A DNA stretch of 64,000 nt, taken from assembly GCA_027596075.1 (NCBI GenBank), contig JADGJC010000007.1:62001-126000 (forward strand), written 5' to 3'. The translations under genes and the position numbers were made by a program. Below, in pieces: positions 23,004 to 33,057 of this stretch. Position 1 is the first letter of the stretch; each line of letters begins with the position of its first letter. Source of the stretch: Rhizophlyctis rosea. Lineage: Eukaryota; Chytridiomycota; Chytridiomycetes; Rhizophlyctidales; Rhizophlyctidaceae. The notes beneath the pieces were generated by a model. That model made no database searches and was not told where the DNA came from. It saw only the letters and a list, made by a program, of their open reading frames with translations.

Positions 23004-23978
23004 ATGTCACCAAGCCCCGGCGAAGCCTCAGCTCCCAGCCGGCCATACGAAGGGATCAGCGCGTCATCCTCTCCCCATTCCACCTTTCCCATCTTCGCAA
23101 TTTCCCAACACCAAACATTTTGCGAATGCGCAGGTACGCAAGTTTCCCATTCACCACCGCCGAGGTCTGACAAGCTGACATATTCCATCCATCCTCTTCC
23201 ATCCATCCAGCACATCAAGACATCTCCGACTCACAACCGACTCACACACATTTCCAGGTGACATGGGTTGAATCCCCACCAGCATTCGTCGAATGCGCAG
23301 GTATGCTAGTTTCTCCATTTCCGACCAAGGTGACTTCAACAAGCTAATATACTCCATCCATCCTTCCAGTGTCACCTCTTTCTCAAGACACAAAGTCCCA
23401 TGACGCCGCCAAAATGGGCAGACAACCAGGGTTGGAAGCCCCACAAGCATGTCGAACATGCGAGGTTGGTATCCGACAATGCTTTCCTTCCTTTTCATCC
23501 TCGCTCAAGCCTAACATGCCATCCATCCATCCAGGGTTGTCTTCGATACCATCGGCGTATACAAGATAGGGCACCGTCCCTAGCGGCACTTCGCGCCATA
23601 CAAGGTATGCGCTTTTTGTTGTAAGGTGCTCGACAGTCAAGTTAATAACCTTCCGCTTCCTTCACTATCAGGGTTCCTCACGCCGAGGCCCGCTTCTACC
23701 ATGGGGTTGAGTCCCCCACTGGCCCGGAAACCACGCAAGGTACGTGCATTTCGCCGCAAACAAGTTTTGACTCGCTCTAACTTCAAGTTCAGGCCAACAC
23801 CGCCACGAGGCCTTGCTGGTTTCTCCCCACAGGTGTAATCTTTGCCTCCCCCTTCAGCAGGTACCCCACAGAGTCCTTCGAGGCATTTAGGAACGCACAC
23901 AAGAGCGCTCAAGGCCCCAACTTGGGGGGATGTTGTCCCAAGTTCAAGACCCCAAGAACTCACTTGTGTTGCGTCTGA
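23004..23978 (+). CDS. Predicted multi-mini-exon gene with repeated exon units
   Basis: Six exons are predicted (23004-23133, 23211-23300, 23370-23464, 23535-23604, 23672-23739, 23793-23978). Each internal exon is only 68-95 nt and is bounded by GTAYGC-type donors and pyrimidine-rich acceptors built on CCATCCATCC. Joined, they leave one uninterrupted frame of 212 aa ending TGA at 23976-23978. Exon ends are related: TWVESPPAFVECA (exon 2) against PGLEAPQACRTCE (exon 3), and HGVESP in an alternative frame of exon 5. Donors recur every 135-167 bp. No known domain was recognised; Pro/Ser/Cys-rich. The block e of the minus-strand array at 17.5 kb carries a similar GGVES. It could be a lineage-specific gene or a decaying one; phase changes at exon 3 and exon 5 leave the true frame in doubt. 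Confidence 0.45.
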
Positions 23979-24037
23979 GGGTTCCGACCTGTGGCAGCGG
24001 TTGCTGTCACAGCGAGGGTTTCAAGTGTTGTTCTCCA

Positions 24038-24110
24038 ACCTCCCGTAGCTTAAGGTAGAGCGACCACCTCTCGGGGTGGTAGACGCTGGTTCAAATCCAG
24101 TCGGGGGGTA
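24038..24110 (+). tRNA. tRNA-like gene, anticodon possibly CUC (Glu) but irregular
   Basis: A cloverleaf can be drawn: acceptor CCTCCCG/CGGGGGG (24039-24045 with 24102-24108), D stem GCTT/GAGC, anticodon stem ACCAC/GTGGT and T arm GCTGGTTCAAATCCAGT containing a B box. The anticodon loop is 8 nt (CTCTCGGG at 24068-24075), not 7, so the anticodon is uncertain; U33 placement gives CUC. The TAGCTTAAGG A-box-like segment is organelle-flavoured. It may be a divergent tRNA, a nuclear copy of a mitochondrial tRNA, or the head of a tRNA-derived repeat. Confidence 0.45.
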
Positions 24111-26532
24111 TCCTGTCCGCCGCTTCAAATGCCACCCATACTCTTCGATCATTCACCTCCCATCCTACCCATCCATCCACTCAAGACTCGCTATCTGTTC
24201 ATCCTCTTCCCTTTTATCTTCCTATCATTCGCCATTGTTCCATCCCCAGCACCCTTCACTGTCGGTTCAGTCCTGCATACATCTAAGGCTCGATATCTAC
24301 CCATCACACTCCCACATGCTGCATCATGTATGTAAGGCCAAGGACAAGGTCAGCCCGCTCCTTCTCTCCTTCCCAGTTCGACCAAAACATCTCATATTCC
24401 GCAGCTTACGCTTACATCTAGCATTCTCTGCCACGCGCTCAGCCATTGAGCATCGGTCAGTGAACTCCTTTCAATAGAGCGTCCCCGAACGGGGCACGAC
24501 CTTCTGCACAATTTCGAACATTCCACCCAATTTTTCACCACTTTCTGTGCCCAAGCATTGGCTGCATTTTTCCAAGTATTGCGACTTGTAAGTTTTTTCG
24601 GTGATACTGCTCCCTTTTCTTATTTGTAACCTTTCTCCTGCAGCTTTCCTTCACTCGTTCCACCCTTCCTCCTTACCACGTCCTGCAAGATAAACATAAA
24701 CCGGAATCATTTGAACGTGTCTAGCGCAGACATAAGAGCTGGTATCCATCACTGGAGCGCGGAACAACCTCATGGCACAAGAATGCGTACCCTCTTCTTG
24801 AGGGGATGACAAACGGGCGGGCTGCAAAGTCATATGACTTGCAGTTTTACAGGAGTCGGAGCACGGGGCATTTTCAAGGGGAGCTGAACCTGCCTCACTT
24901 TGTGCCATGAGGAAGTCCCGCGCGCGAGTGGAAGCACTCTTGTCAGTGATGCCTTGCATCTTGACAGCTTGAGTGCTTCTGCTCCCAGTACGGATCGGGG
25001 GAGGGGGAAGGATCCGGGGCGTAATATTCCTCCCACCAGCTCTGTAGTTCGATTCTGTTCTTCATGGATAACACCAACAAACCTCCACCATGAAATGGGA
25101 AGGGCGGCAACCTCAAAGGGCGGCAAGAATGCGTACCTTCCATTTGTGAGGGAAATAGCTACGTCAAAACGTACTTCGGTACTGTAGCCTTAGCACGGGA
25201 CTTACTGTGGTGAGCGAGTCTGATCCCACTTTGCCGTCTGGAGGGGTTGACTGCCGCGGGTGTGAGAGTGCAAGCAGATACGGATTCGATGTTTGCACTC
25301 TCTGCCATTCAAGACCTCATTTCGCGGAGTGGTGAAGGGTTGGTGTTGTCTGGAGGGACCATGCGTTTTCTTCGAGCTTTCCGACTTGCCGATGGTAAGA
25401 TGTTTTGTTGCACTCGCAGCTCTTGTATATGTTGACATTAGGACGCGCATGTTTATAGACGACCTGCCGAGCAACCGTACATGATGCTGACTTGCATCCC
25501 ATACACTAAATATCTGCGCTCTTTATTCTTTCTCTCCCTCTCCCTTGAATATCTACTTCGTGTCCACAGCTGGTGCTGGTTTGTGCTCCTGCACAACTGT
25601 GGGTTCCATTCCCGCATGCGACGCATTTGCCTGTATCTGGTACGCACATGGGGGAAGCCCACCCCCCAGAGTTTATTTGGGGTCATCGGGTGCGTCTCAC
25701 GGCAGGATAAGGATGCTATTTGCGTCCATCCCGGCAGAAAGGTTTCTACTGGGTGTGGTATTCCCCTGAAAAAAGCAGCCATTTGGGTTTAACGCATCAC
25801 GCACGGGATCACCGGTTGGCCTGTGATTGGACCTGTTTCATCAAATGACTTGTGTCGGCATGTGGTGGAACTCGGTTGGGCGAAACTACATGTCGGCATG
25901 ATGGTGACAGGATTTCAAGTGAGGTGTTGCTTGGTCACTTCCGTTAAACAAAACAAGGATGTAAACGGGCACGTAAACGGACAAACAAACGGATGTGACC
26001 GGATTGAGCATGGGCTGTGTGCTATATACTCCGCTTTCTTTCTCTCATTTCTTTTTGACAATATTCCTGGGCTCGCAAGCCAGCTACACCCTTTCTGCTC
26101 ACTTGATTAGTGGTAGCTTACTAGCGACTTCTCGAAATACTGTAAAGCTTATTTTTATCTGAGTTCCTTTTCTTGAAACTTCTCGGCGTTGTCTGACCCT
26201 TTCACCATGTTCCTTGCGCTGCCCTCAACTCAGATCTTCACTCGTGTGGCTGTGATGCATAACCAATTGATCCCTACTCCAGCGCAGTACCTATAAACAA
26301 CACAAGGCAAACATTCTTGGCATGAGTGTGTTTCTTTCCAATCATATCACATATCCGCAGAACCATCTACGTGAGGGATTTAAGCCAACCTCCTTTTCCC
26401 AAACTGTGTCTATCTCTACTCAGCAACCTTCTAATCATTAACACCTCAACGACACTTCATATTACATGTCTATGACCCTCGACATTGCTTACATGCCCTG
26501 TGCACAGCATCCCAAAGACAAATCCCGCTCAA
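24111..26532. other. Gene-poor region of 2.4 kb
   Basis: No ORF here is convincing. On the minus strand around 24780-25200 two stretches share GGTACGCATTCTTG directly after exon-like sequence (24783-24796 and 25123-25136). This hints at a third decayed mini-exon unit. A small hairpin CCCCGAACGGG lies near 24484. C/T-rich patches with CCATCCATCC occur at 24130-24250. A TATATA near 26030 precedes only non-coding sequence. Confidence 0.4.
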
Positions 26533-28526
26533 TCACCGCCACCCCATCCACAACGGATTCTTCGACCTTGGATTCCGATAAAAGGGTACATCAACTAACA
26601 AATTCTCCCTCCGGATATAATGCGTCTTCTCCCGCATGTACCGAGTGTTTTGCCATCCAGTAGACACAGACCCATCACTATGTGTCGTCCGCGTATGCGT
26701 CGTCGTCTCATCACTCTCCGTAACCACCGTAACACACCCCTCATCGCAAACATGTTTCGGTCTAACCACCTCCCCAGCAGCCTTTGCACGCACCTCCCGT
26801 TCCCGATTCATAATAGCATTCCATTCCATCAATTCAGTCCTAGCTTGGTGGTTCTTCATGTACTTGATGTACTGGTCCGCCACTAATGTTTCTGGATGAT
26901 CCGCTCCGTATGCCTGTACACTGATGTCCCGCCGTTCGGTGAGGAGCTGCTTTGCTTTATCGTACTTTTTGGCGTCCGTCCAGAGTTTGCCGAGGAAGAT
27001 CATGGCGTTTAGGGTGTTTGGGTGGTCGTCGCCGAGGACTTTGCGGAATTTGTCGACGCTTTCTATGTATATTTCTTCCGCTTTGGCAGTATTCCCAGCC
27101 TTCTCGTAGAACTGGCCCAGCGCGAATAGGGAAGATATCCTGCTTGGGTGCTCCTGCCCATCTATCTTTGTTTGTCTATCTAGAGCCTCAACATATAAAC
27201 GTTCCGCCTCGTCGAACCTCTTCTGTTGTCCATACGAAAAGGCAAGGTTGGACATGGTTGCGATGGTATCGGAATGAGATTCCCCGAGTGAGCGTTTCCG
27301 TTGCTCCAAACATTCCACCAACAACCGATTCCCCAGTTCGAACTTCTCTCGCACTATATAGACCAACGCAAGATTGTTCATCATATCTAATGTGCCCGGG
27401 TGATCCATCCCATGCGCTTGCATATGTCTATCATAACATTGCTCCAGAATGGGCTCGGCCACTTCATGCTTGTTCTGCGCCGTATACCATGCCGCCAACC
27501 TACATTTCATCCGCAGCGTGTCCGTATTATCTGCCCCATACAATAGTGTCTTCCGCTCCAAGCAATCTACATACAGCGGGTACATGCTGTCATCTTTGCC
27601 AAGGTCCCCATACAGCTTGATAAGTCTTGACTGCCACTCCACCAATTCCACCTCATTCCCTTCCCTTTCTGCAGAGGTGATTTGCGCTTGGAAGGTTTGA
27701 ACCATCCAGTCGGAGAGAACACCGAATACCATTTGATCCAGAGTGTGGAAACCAATCACGCTGATGGCATGGTGGATGGCTAGGCGGTCTTCGGGTTTGA
27801 AGGCTTGGCTCTTGGCGGATCGGACATTTGCTAGCATGTTGTAGAAGGAGTCGGGGTCTTCTCGCAGGGATGTGCGGAACTCGGAAAGTTTGCTGGGAGG
27901 TATGGCTATGGAGAAGGAGGATTTGGAGGTTGCGCAGGCGTAGAGTTCGAAGACGCACCTGTTGGCAAAGGTGAGTTGAGAAATGGGCAACTCTTTGAAT
28001 GAGGCATGTATCATCCTGTTTAGTGAAGGCTTTAGGCGTACCAAGCTCGTGTTAAAGTAATAGGATCATTCCACGGATGCAAAACCATCAGCACACTGCC
28101 GATCTTAGAAATGGCATTGACAAATGTACCAGACCACCATTCGAAAGGCCGGATGGATGTATCATGCTGGGAATTGGAAAACAAGTCGAACCAGATAAAA
28201 ACATCGGGCTCTGATTTATTCATGAAGTGGTGCTGAACGGCATGGATGGTGTCGAGGAAGTTGTATGCCCAGGCGTGGCTAATGAAGCACGTTGCAGTTC
28301 CTACTGCTTCTGGATGGTCTTCTAGGAGATGCTCGCAGAGGGACTTTGTGGTGCGGGGGATGACGTACTTCTCGCAGACGGCTGTGGTGGATAGCTCGGT
28401 CAAGTTGTCTTTGCCGCCGCACCACTCGTTCATAAAGGTGTCGAGGAAGGACAGTCGAACTCCGAGGAGGGAGAAGGGAGGCAGACCTTCAGGGGCAGGT
28501 ACGGTAATGTCGGAGGAGGACAGCAT
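26533..28526 (-). CDS. TIR-like (SHAW-motif) domain plus TPR repeat protein
   Basis: Two exons, 28526-28042 and 27958-26533, joined through a GTACGC...CAACAG intron at the W codon of TRAW/CVFE, give 636 aa. An in-frame upstream ATG at 28697 would add 57 residues through a poly-C tract. Residues about 80-190 contain CFISHAWAYNFLDTI, DVFIWFDLFSNSQHD, PFEWWSGTFVNAI, IGSVLMVLHPW and LTRAWCVFELYAC. This strand and helix order, with a WC..EL-type end, resembles TIR-like folds. The C-terminal two thirds are kinesin-light-chain-style TPRs of about 42 residues (for example HPGTLDMMNNLALVYIV and HSDTIATMSNLAFSYG). The family is common in chytrids and algae and often labelled kinesin light chain. Function is unknown; a sensor or scaffold role is inference. 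Confidence 0.85.
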
Positions 28527-28664
28527 GTTGTCCTCAGAACTTTTAGACTTCAACTCGGATTGGGTCGCCTGGGGCTCGCCCAAGAATACAGCTGCTTCGC
28601 TCTTTGGGTGGAAGATTGCGTGAAGAACATCGTGGCAATGATGTCTTTTGTGGTTTTGACAGGA

Positions 28665-28681
28665 GGGGGGGGGGGGGGGGG
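28665..28681. repeat. Homopolymer run of 17 G (poly-C on the minus strand)
   Basis: An uninterrupted G17 tract lies at the extreme 5' side of the TIR-like/TPR gene. If the ATG at 28697 is used it encodes polyproline in the first 12 codons and would be slippage-prone. If the ATG at 28526 is used it lies in the 5' leader. Confidence 0.9.
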
Positions 28682-28697
28682 CAGTGAACACAAACAT

Positions 28698-29583
28698 ACC
28701 GCCACCGCGCTGGGGCCTGGAGGACTGGAGGACCTGGACCTTGGGGTCCAGCGTGGTTCTATTTTGGGACAGGCAGTAGAATGTAATTCCTATATTCCTA
28801 AAAGTTCACATAAGATCACTTATTGTACAAATACAGGCTATACTATACTACTATCTAAGAAGACTAATTTTAATCTTGAGGCACAACTATATGATGACAT
28901 TGCCAGATCATCGGATGCCTCTCGGACCTCGAATCATAGTAAAAATTCCTGTGAACGCAATCAACTCCTTCAAGTTGCTAGGCGAGAGCGGACTTCCGGG
29001 TGGTGGGATGAAGAGAAAATGCTCAGCATTGGCCCCTGGCGGAGACTTGTATCTTTCCAAAAGAACGCCTTGTCACAAAGGTATGTCCATTCATGCGAAG
29101 AAGTTTCAGAAATGTGCACCTCGAGAAAGCCAAATCATGACGCTATGTTTATCTTAGTGAGGAATTTTGAGGCAATTTTGAGGCATCCCTCAGCGGCCAT
29201 CGCAGCTAGCTGTGCCACCAATCATGGCCCAGCCGGGCTCAAAATCTTGACAGACTGACGAGGATGGGAAATGTATGACGTTGTAACGGCAATCCCTTGG
29301 CAAAAGATTAGCAAATGCAAATCATTGCTGAGTCGCTGATCCCCAATGACCAGGGCTATATAAACCCCCCCACCCCTCAGGGATGCTCAACATTTTCTTT
29401 CCCTCGTATTATTCTTTTTGCAATTCTTCGCCTCGCTTTCGACCTCGCTCAAGACTTCCTGCGTCAGTGACCTAAGCGACCTGCCAAGCCACATCACACC
29501 ACGCATCAAGTTCAGCTCGCTCACCACGCCTTGCCTTCTTGGTTCCTCTCTCTTCCCCATCCCAATTCACAAACAGCTCGACC
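28698..29583. other. Divergent intergenic region with TATA box
   Basis: Promoter space. A strong TATATAAA at 29357-29364 is followed by a pyrimidine-rich leader (TTTTCTTTCCCTCG) typical of fungal transcription starts. This points to a real plus-strand transcript beginning near 29390. No other gene was found. Confidence 0.5.
29357..29364 (+). promoter_or_regulatory. TATA box upstream of the minisatellite-bearing ORF
   Basis: TATATAAA followed by a C-run and a pyrimidine-rich initiator region. The distance to the predicted ATG at 29584 is 227 bp. Confidence 0.5.
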
Positions 29584-30427
29584 ATGCCGGACCAGCAAGT
29601 CCGAAAACTGCGGGTATGACTCGTTTCTCCTTTTTTCCTTTTCTTTTCTCTTCACCTTGCCGAAGGGGCTTTGAATGGCGGACGGTGCCGGGCAAGTAAA
29701 ATATACTATGGCGGGCGATCCTAACCTTGCTTTTCAGATTCGAACGACTTCCCGACTACCCGCCCAGAAGCAAGACTACCCGCCAGAAGCAAGACTACCC
29801 GCACAGAAGCAAGACTACCCGCACAGAAGCAAGACTACCCGCACAGAAGCAAGACTACCCGCACAGAAGCAAGCTACCCGCCCAGAAGCAAGACTACCCG
29901 CCAGAAGCAAGACTACCCGCACAGAAGCAAGTCTACCCGCACAGAAGCAAGACTACCCGCACAGAAGCAAGACTACCCGCCAGAAGCAAGAGGTCCTAGG
30001 AAGACTTGTAAAAGCATCTTGGAAACGCGCAAATCAATGTACAGCAACCGTTATACTCGGTGGCCACTTCGGTGGACAAGGAACAGTCTTATCCGACTAT
30101 CATATGGTATATATATCGAACAACTTGTACATACTTTTGAATGATAATATATTACGGTTTCTACTATCTCGCAACTTTGCTTCAGTTTGGTGTACTACTC
30201 TTCTCGACAATTCAAGTTTGAATTTCCTGGTTTCGAAATGGCGGTTGACGCAAACACGCGGCTTCTCACCACACACGGCATGCAAACACAGTAGTGCTCT
30301 TCAAGACATAAATACCTTCTATTTTCTTACAATACATGATAATCCACGACAAGAAATAAGGGAAACAATACATCGCACACGCTTCGCTCCAGTAATTACA
30401 TTCTACAACGCATATACACATATATAA
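29584..30427 (+). CDS. Predicted protein with minisatellite-encoded repeats
   Basis: Exon 1 (29584-29613) encodes MPDQQVRKLR from an ATG in good context (CGACCATGCC). A 124-nt intron with GTATGA donor and CTTTTCAG acceptor leads to exon 2 (29738-30427), giving 239 aa. Exon 2 opens with a 12-copy 20/19-bp minisatellite, read as a 20-residue Lys/Arg/Pro/Gln-rich period (for example LPAQKQDYPHRSKTTRTEAR). The remainder is AT-rich and resembles no family, so the true stop or a further intron may lie earlier. The TATA box and leader upstream support transcription. The protein may be spurious beyond the repeat. Confidence 0.4.
29754..29989. repeat. 20-bp minisatellite, 12 direct copies
   Basis: Consensus GACTACCCGCACAGAAGCAA in twelve head-to-tail copies: eight of 20 bp and four of 19 bp (one C or A lost), adding up to exactly 236 bp. 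Copies differ only at the base after CCGC and at the first two bases. The three forward frames contain no stop within the array. Confidence 0.95.
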
Positions 30428-30450
30428 CATAAAGAAAGTAACAGTCGAAA

Positions 30451-32390
30451 TCATACATGTATAACATAGGGTTTATTCACCAAAACACCCTCCCCCTCCT
30501 CCCCCTCCTCAACCGACACAACACTCCCACTCCCACTCCCACCCCTCTCCATCCCCGCAACGCCCACACCCCTCAAATCCTCCCCAAAACTCCTCCACCC
30601 CCTCGGCGGCGGCAACACAACCGTCTCTCCCAACCGCGTCGTAAACACCTCTCGCCCCGTCACACCCTCCTTCTCCCGACTCTCATCCAACACCCGCGGC
30701 GGATCCATATAGTACTCGTCGGACATCATGAAGGTGCCCCAGTGGACGCCGAGAGTGTGTTGGGCGCGGAGCTCGCGGTGCATTTGGACGGCTTCTTCGG
30801 GGGAGGCGTGTTGGTGGCGGAGGAACCAGCGGGGTTCGTAGGAGCCGATTGCTGGACGACGAGAGAAGAGTGAGTTTGGGAAGTGATTGATTGGGATGGC
30901 TAATGCCTTGTTCATTCATGATTTGTTGGAGGATACGTACGCAATGCAGCCAAAGTAATAGGTCCATACCGCTTCCCAATCTCAGCAAAAGCGGAACAGT
31001 ACCCCGTATCACCACAATGGAAGAAACTCGAATTGGGGCCTTTTACTACGAACGAGCTCCACAATGTTTGGTTTACGTCGAAGAAGTGTCGACCGCTCCA
31101 GTGCTGTTCATGCAGAAACTGTTATTTGCCATTCTGCGAGCTTTGGGAATAGGCTCGAGCTTACCTGTATGGGTGTACTGATGACTTTTAGTTTATCGTC
31201 ATGCTGGTGTTCTTCCCACCAATCAAGCTCCACCACCTGTCGTATGAATGTTAGCGACTGATATATGAGACAGCAACTGATTTAGACCATTACGAACATT
31301 CGTGATTTTGAATTGCGCAAACCAGTCGCGCAAACCAAGGGGAATGTACCACTTTACTGTGTTTCCTAGTTCCTTGACTACGTTGATATCTGTGCGGCAA
31401 ATTCACTTTATCAAATTGCCATTCAATAGTCAAAACGCTGTTCCAATGCCTACCTAAATGATCATAATGGTTATGAGATACTAAGACTATATCGATTTTT
31501 GGCAGATCGGACAGCTGGCATGGAGATGGGCGGAGGCGTTTTGGACCGAAGTACGATACGGTGCGATCACTGTTGTGAGAGCCAGAGCATTCAGACATTT
31601 TTGTACACTGTGCACATATATAGTCATATTCATCGGTCTATCAGACCAACCTGAAAATCGGATCTGTCAATACAGTGTAGCCGTCCATTTGAATAACACA
31701 TGTTGACTGGCCCAGCCAAGTCACAGCCATGCCCGATGATGATGATCCATCAGCGTTCGGTAATGGTTCTGCTATCCAGGATGAAGACAAATCGGGTGGT
31801 GGCGCTGTGAGACGCGATTTAAGAAGGATGTCGAAATTAGGTCGGAAGATAGGTAGTGTCTCCTCCAAGACCTGTCAAACAGTGGAAGTGTTACATAGCC
31901 GCTTGATAGCGCGACCAAACACTTTGCCCATTCGCACCTTCAAGTCCTTAGGAACCCCATTCCGATTTACACGAGTCAACTGCCAATGCAAATATTCCCA
32001 AAAGTTGGTAGCATTCTTATCACGCCATTCCCAAAACGGGTTTACAAAGCGTCCAGCGACTTTTAATGAGGTGTACAACTTTTGAGTCCATGTCTCGCTC
32101 GGCTCTCTTCTCGTCTCAACAGCATAGCGGGCGCCTGCTGGTTGACCAGGCACTAAACCGGGTTCGTCCTCCGTCGATTCTTCCTTTTCGGAATCGGGCG
32201 TGACCTCCAGCACCTGCTCCCCGTCTACCGTTTCCCAATGCAGTCTCAAAACGCGTTGTCGGTGAGTGCGGTGCCATAACCATCTTCCTTGCTCGAAAAA
32301 TAGAACGCCGCCGAGTAGTAGAGGTAGGAGAAGCAATAGAGTGCGCCCTCGGTACCTGAGGGCGACTACTACGGGAGCGGGAGTTTCCAT
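30451..32390 (-). CDS. NAPE-PLD-like metallo-beta-lactamase-fold phospholipase
   Basis: About seven exons; the last two are 31103-30941 and 30851-30451 in agreeing phase. An N-terminal membrane helix ([18 protein letters not shown]) follows MET in the first exon (starts 32390). The metallo-hydrolase domain begins [18 protein letters not shown] and TDPIFSDR, with the zinc-binding HxHxDH motif as [38 protein letters not shown] and the C-terminal [16 protein letters not shown] (last metal-ligand His) are all in family order. NAPE-PLD releases N-acylethanolamines from N-acyl-phosphatidylethanolamine. Fungal homologues vary in substrate, so specificity is inferred. The junction between exons 1 and 2 near 31880-31930 is unsure. 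The tail is Glu/Gly-rich. Confidence 0.85.
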
Positions 32391-32493
32391 CTCTGGAGGT
32401 GCTAGATAAAGTTGATAACTAAGACAGAGGCCGCCGACGCGTCTAGGTGGAACTGTGCAACCGAGGTATGCGCCAACTGGGTTCTGGTATCCG

Positions 32494-33057
32494 TCAGAAA
32501 GTGCTGAATCTCGGGGAGAAAAGGATTTGGCAAATGTACGTACAGTAAAAGAACTCCCGCCAATTGGCGCAAAGGCCGCGGAGTTTGGACATTTGCGTCA
32601 GAGGACATTCAGCTGATCGGGTGGGAATGTAGTCAGAGTCATGATGACTCATAATTCTTCCGCTATGAGTCAGCGGATCAAACTTTGCCGGCTTGTGATT
32701 GAAGAAACAAGGTTTGTGGCTGTATGCGCGGAGGGCGCAGATCAAATTCATCAATGCGCATGGGGGAAAGAACCAACTCCGGCCTGTTGGTTTCAATTGG
32801 ATCTGCATCACTGCCACTCGATCCGGCAACCCGGATGACCCGTCCGGCCTTTCGATATCTGAGCTCCAAGCCACAAAAATGTGAGCCAGCAAATCGGCCA
32901 AACCGGGTGTGCCAAGTCTGTCTGGATAGTCCCATTCAAAGTTGACGTTTCGTGTGACCCAGTCCCGAATCTTCCGATAATGTTGGTCGACAAAGTTGGC
33001 TGAGACACCTGAAACACCACTTCCCTTCCACGGTCCCCATCCTCCTTCATCCACCAT
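32494..33057 (-). CDS. Hypothetical ORF, unsupported by family
   Basis: A 187-codon open frame with an ATG start (MVDEGGWGPWKG). The first 120 residues have a protein-like mixed composition (DWVTRNVNFEWDYPDRLGTP). The last 60 look less coding and may contain an intron. Several overlapping frames on both strands are also open, which lowers confidence. It lies 100 bp upstream of, and in line with, the NAPE-PLD-like gene, and could also be part of a longer 5' exon of that transcript. Confidence 0.3.
   Translation of the reverse strand: MVDEGGWGPWKGSGVSGVSANFVDQHYRKIRDWVTRNVNFEWDYPDRLGTPGLADLLAHIFVAWSSDIERPDGSSGLPDRVAVMQIQLKPTGRSWFFPPCALMNLICALRAYSHKPCFFNHKPAKFDPLTHSGRIMSHHDSDYIPTRSAECPLTQMSKLRGLCANWREFFYCTYICQILFSPRFSTF

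Noticed and set aside
22585..23218. Two longer minus-strand frames overlapping uS19m (153 and 154 codons)
   Set aside because: They are open because of C-rich low-complexity DNA; the uS19m frame has the full ribosomal protein signature.
24076..24477. 133-codon plus-strand ORF after the tRNA-like sequence
   Set aside because: Starts inside the tRNA-like element, and is dominated by Ser/His/Pro/Leu from a C/T-rich microsatellite-like region. No intron or homology signals.
29754..29989. CRISPR-like array
   Set aside because: The repeats are contiguous 20-mers without spacers in a eukaryotic gene context, so this is a minisatellite.
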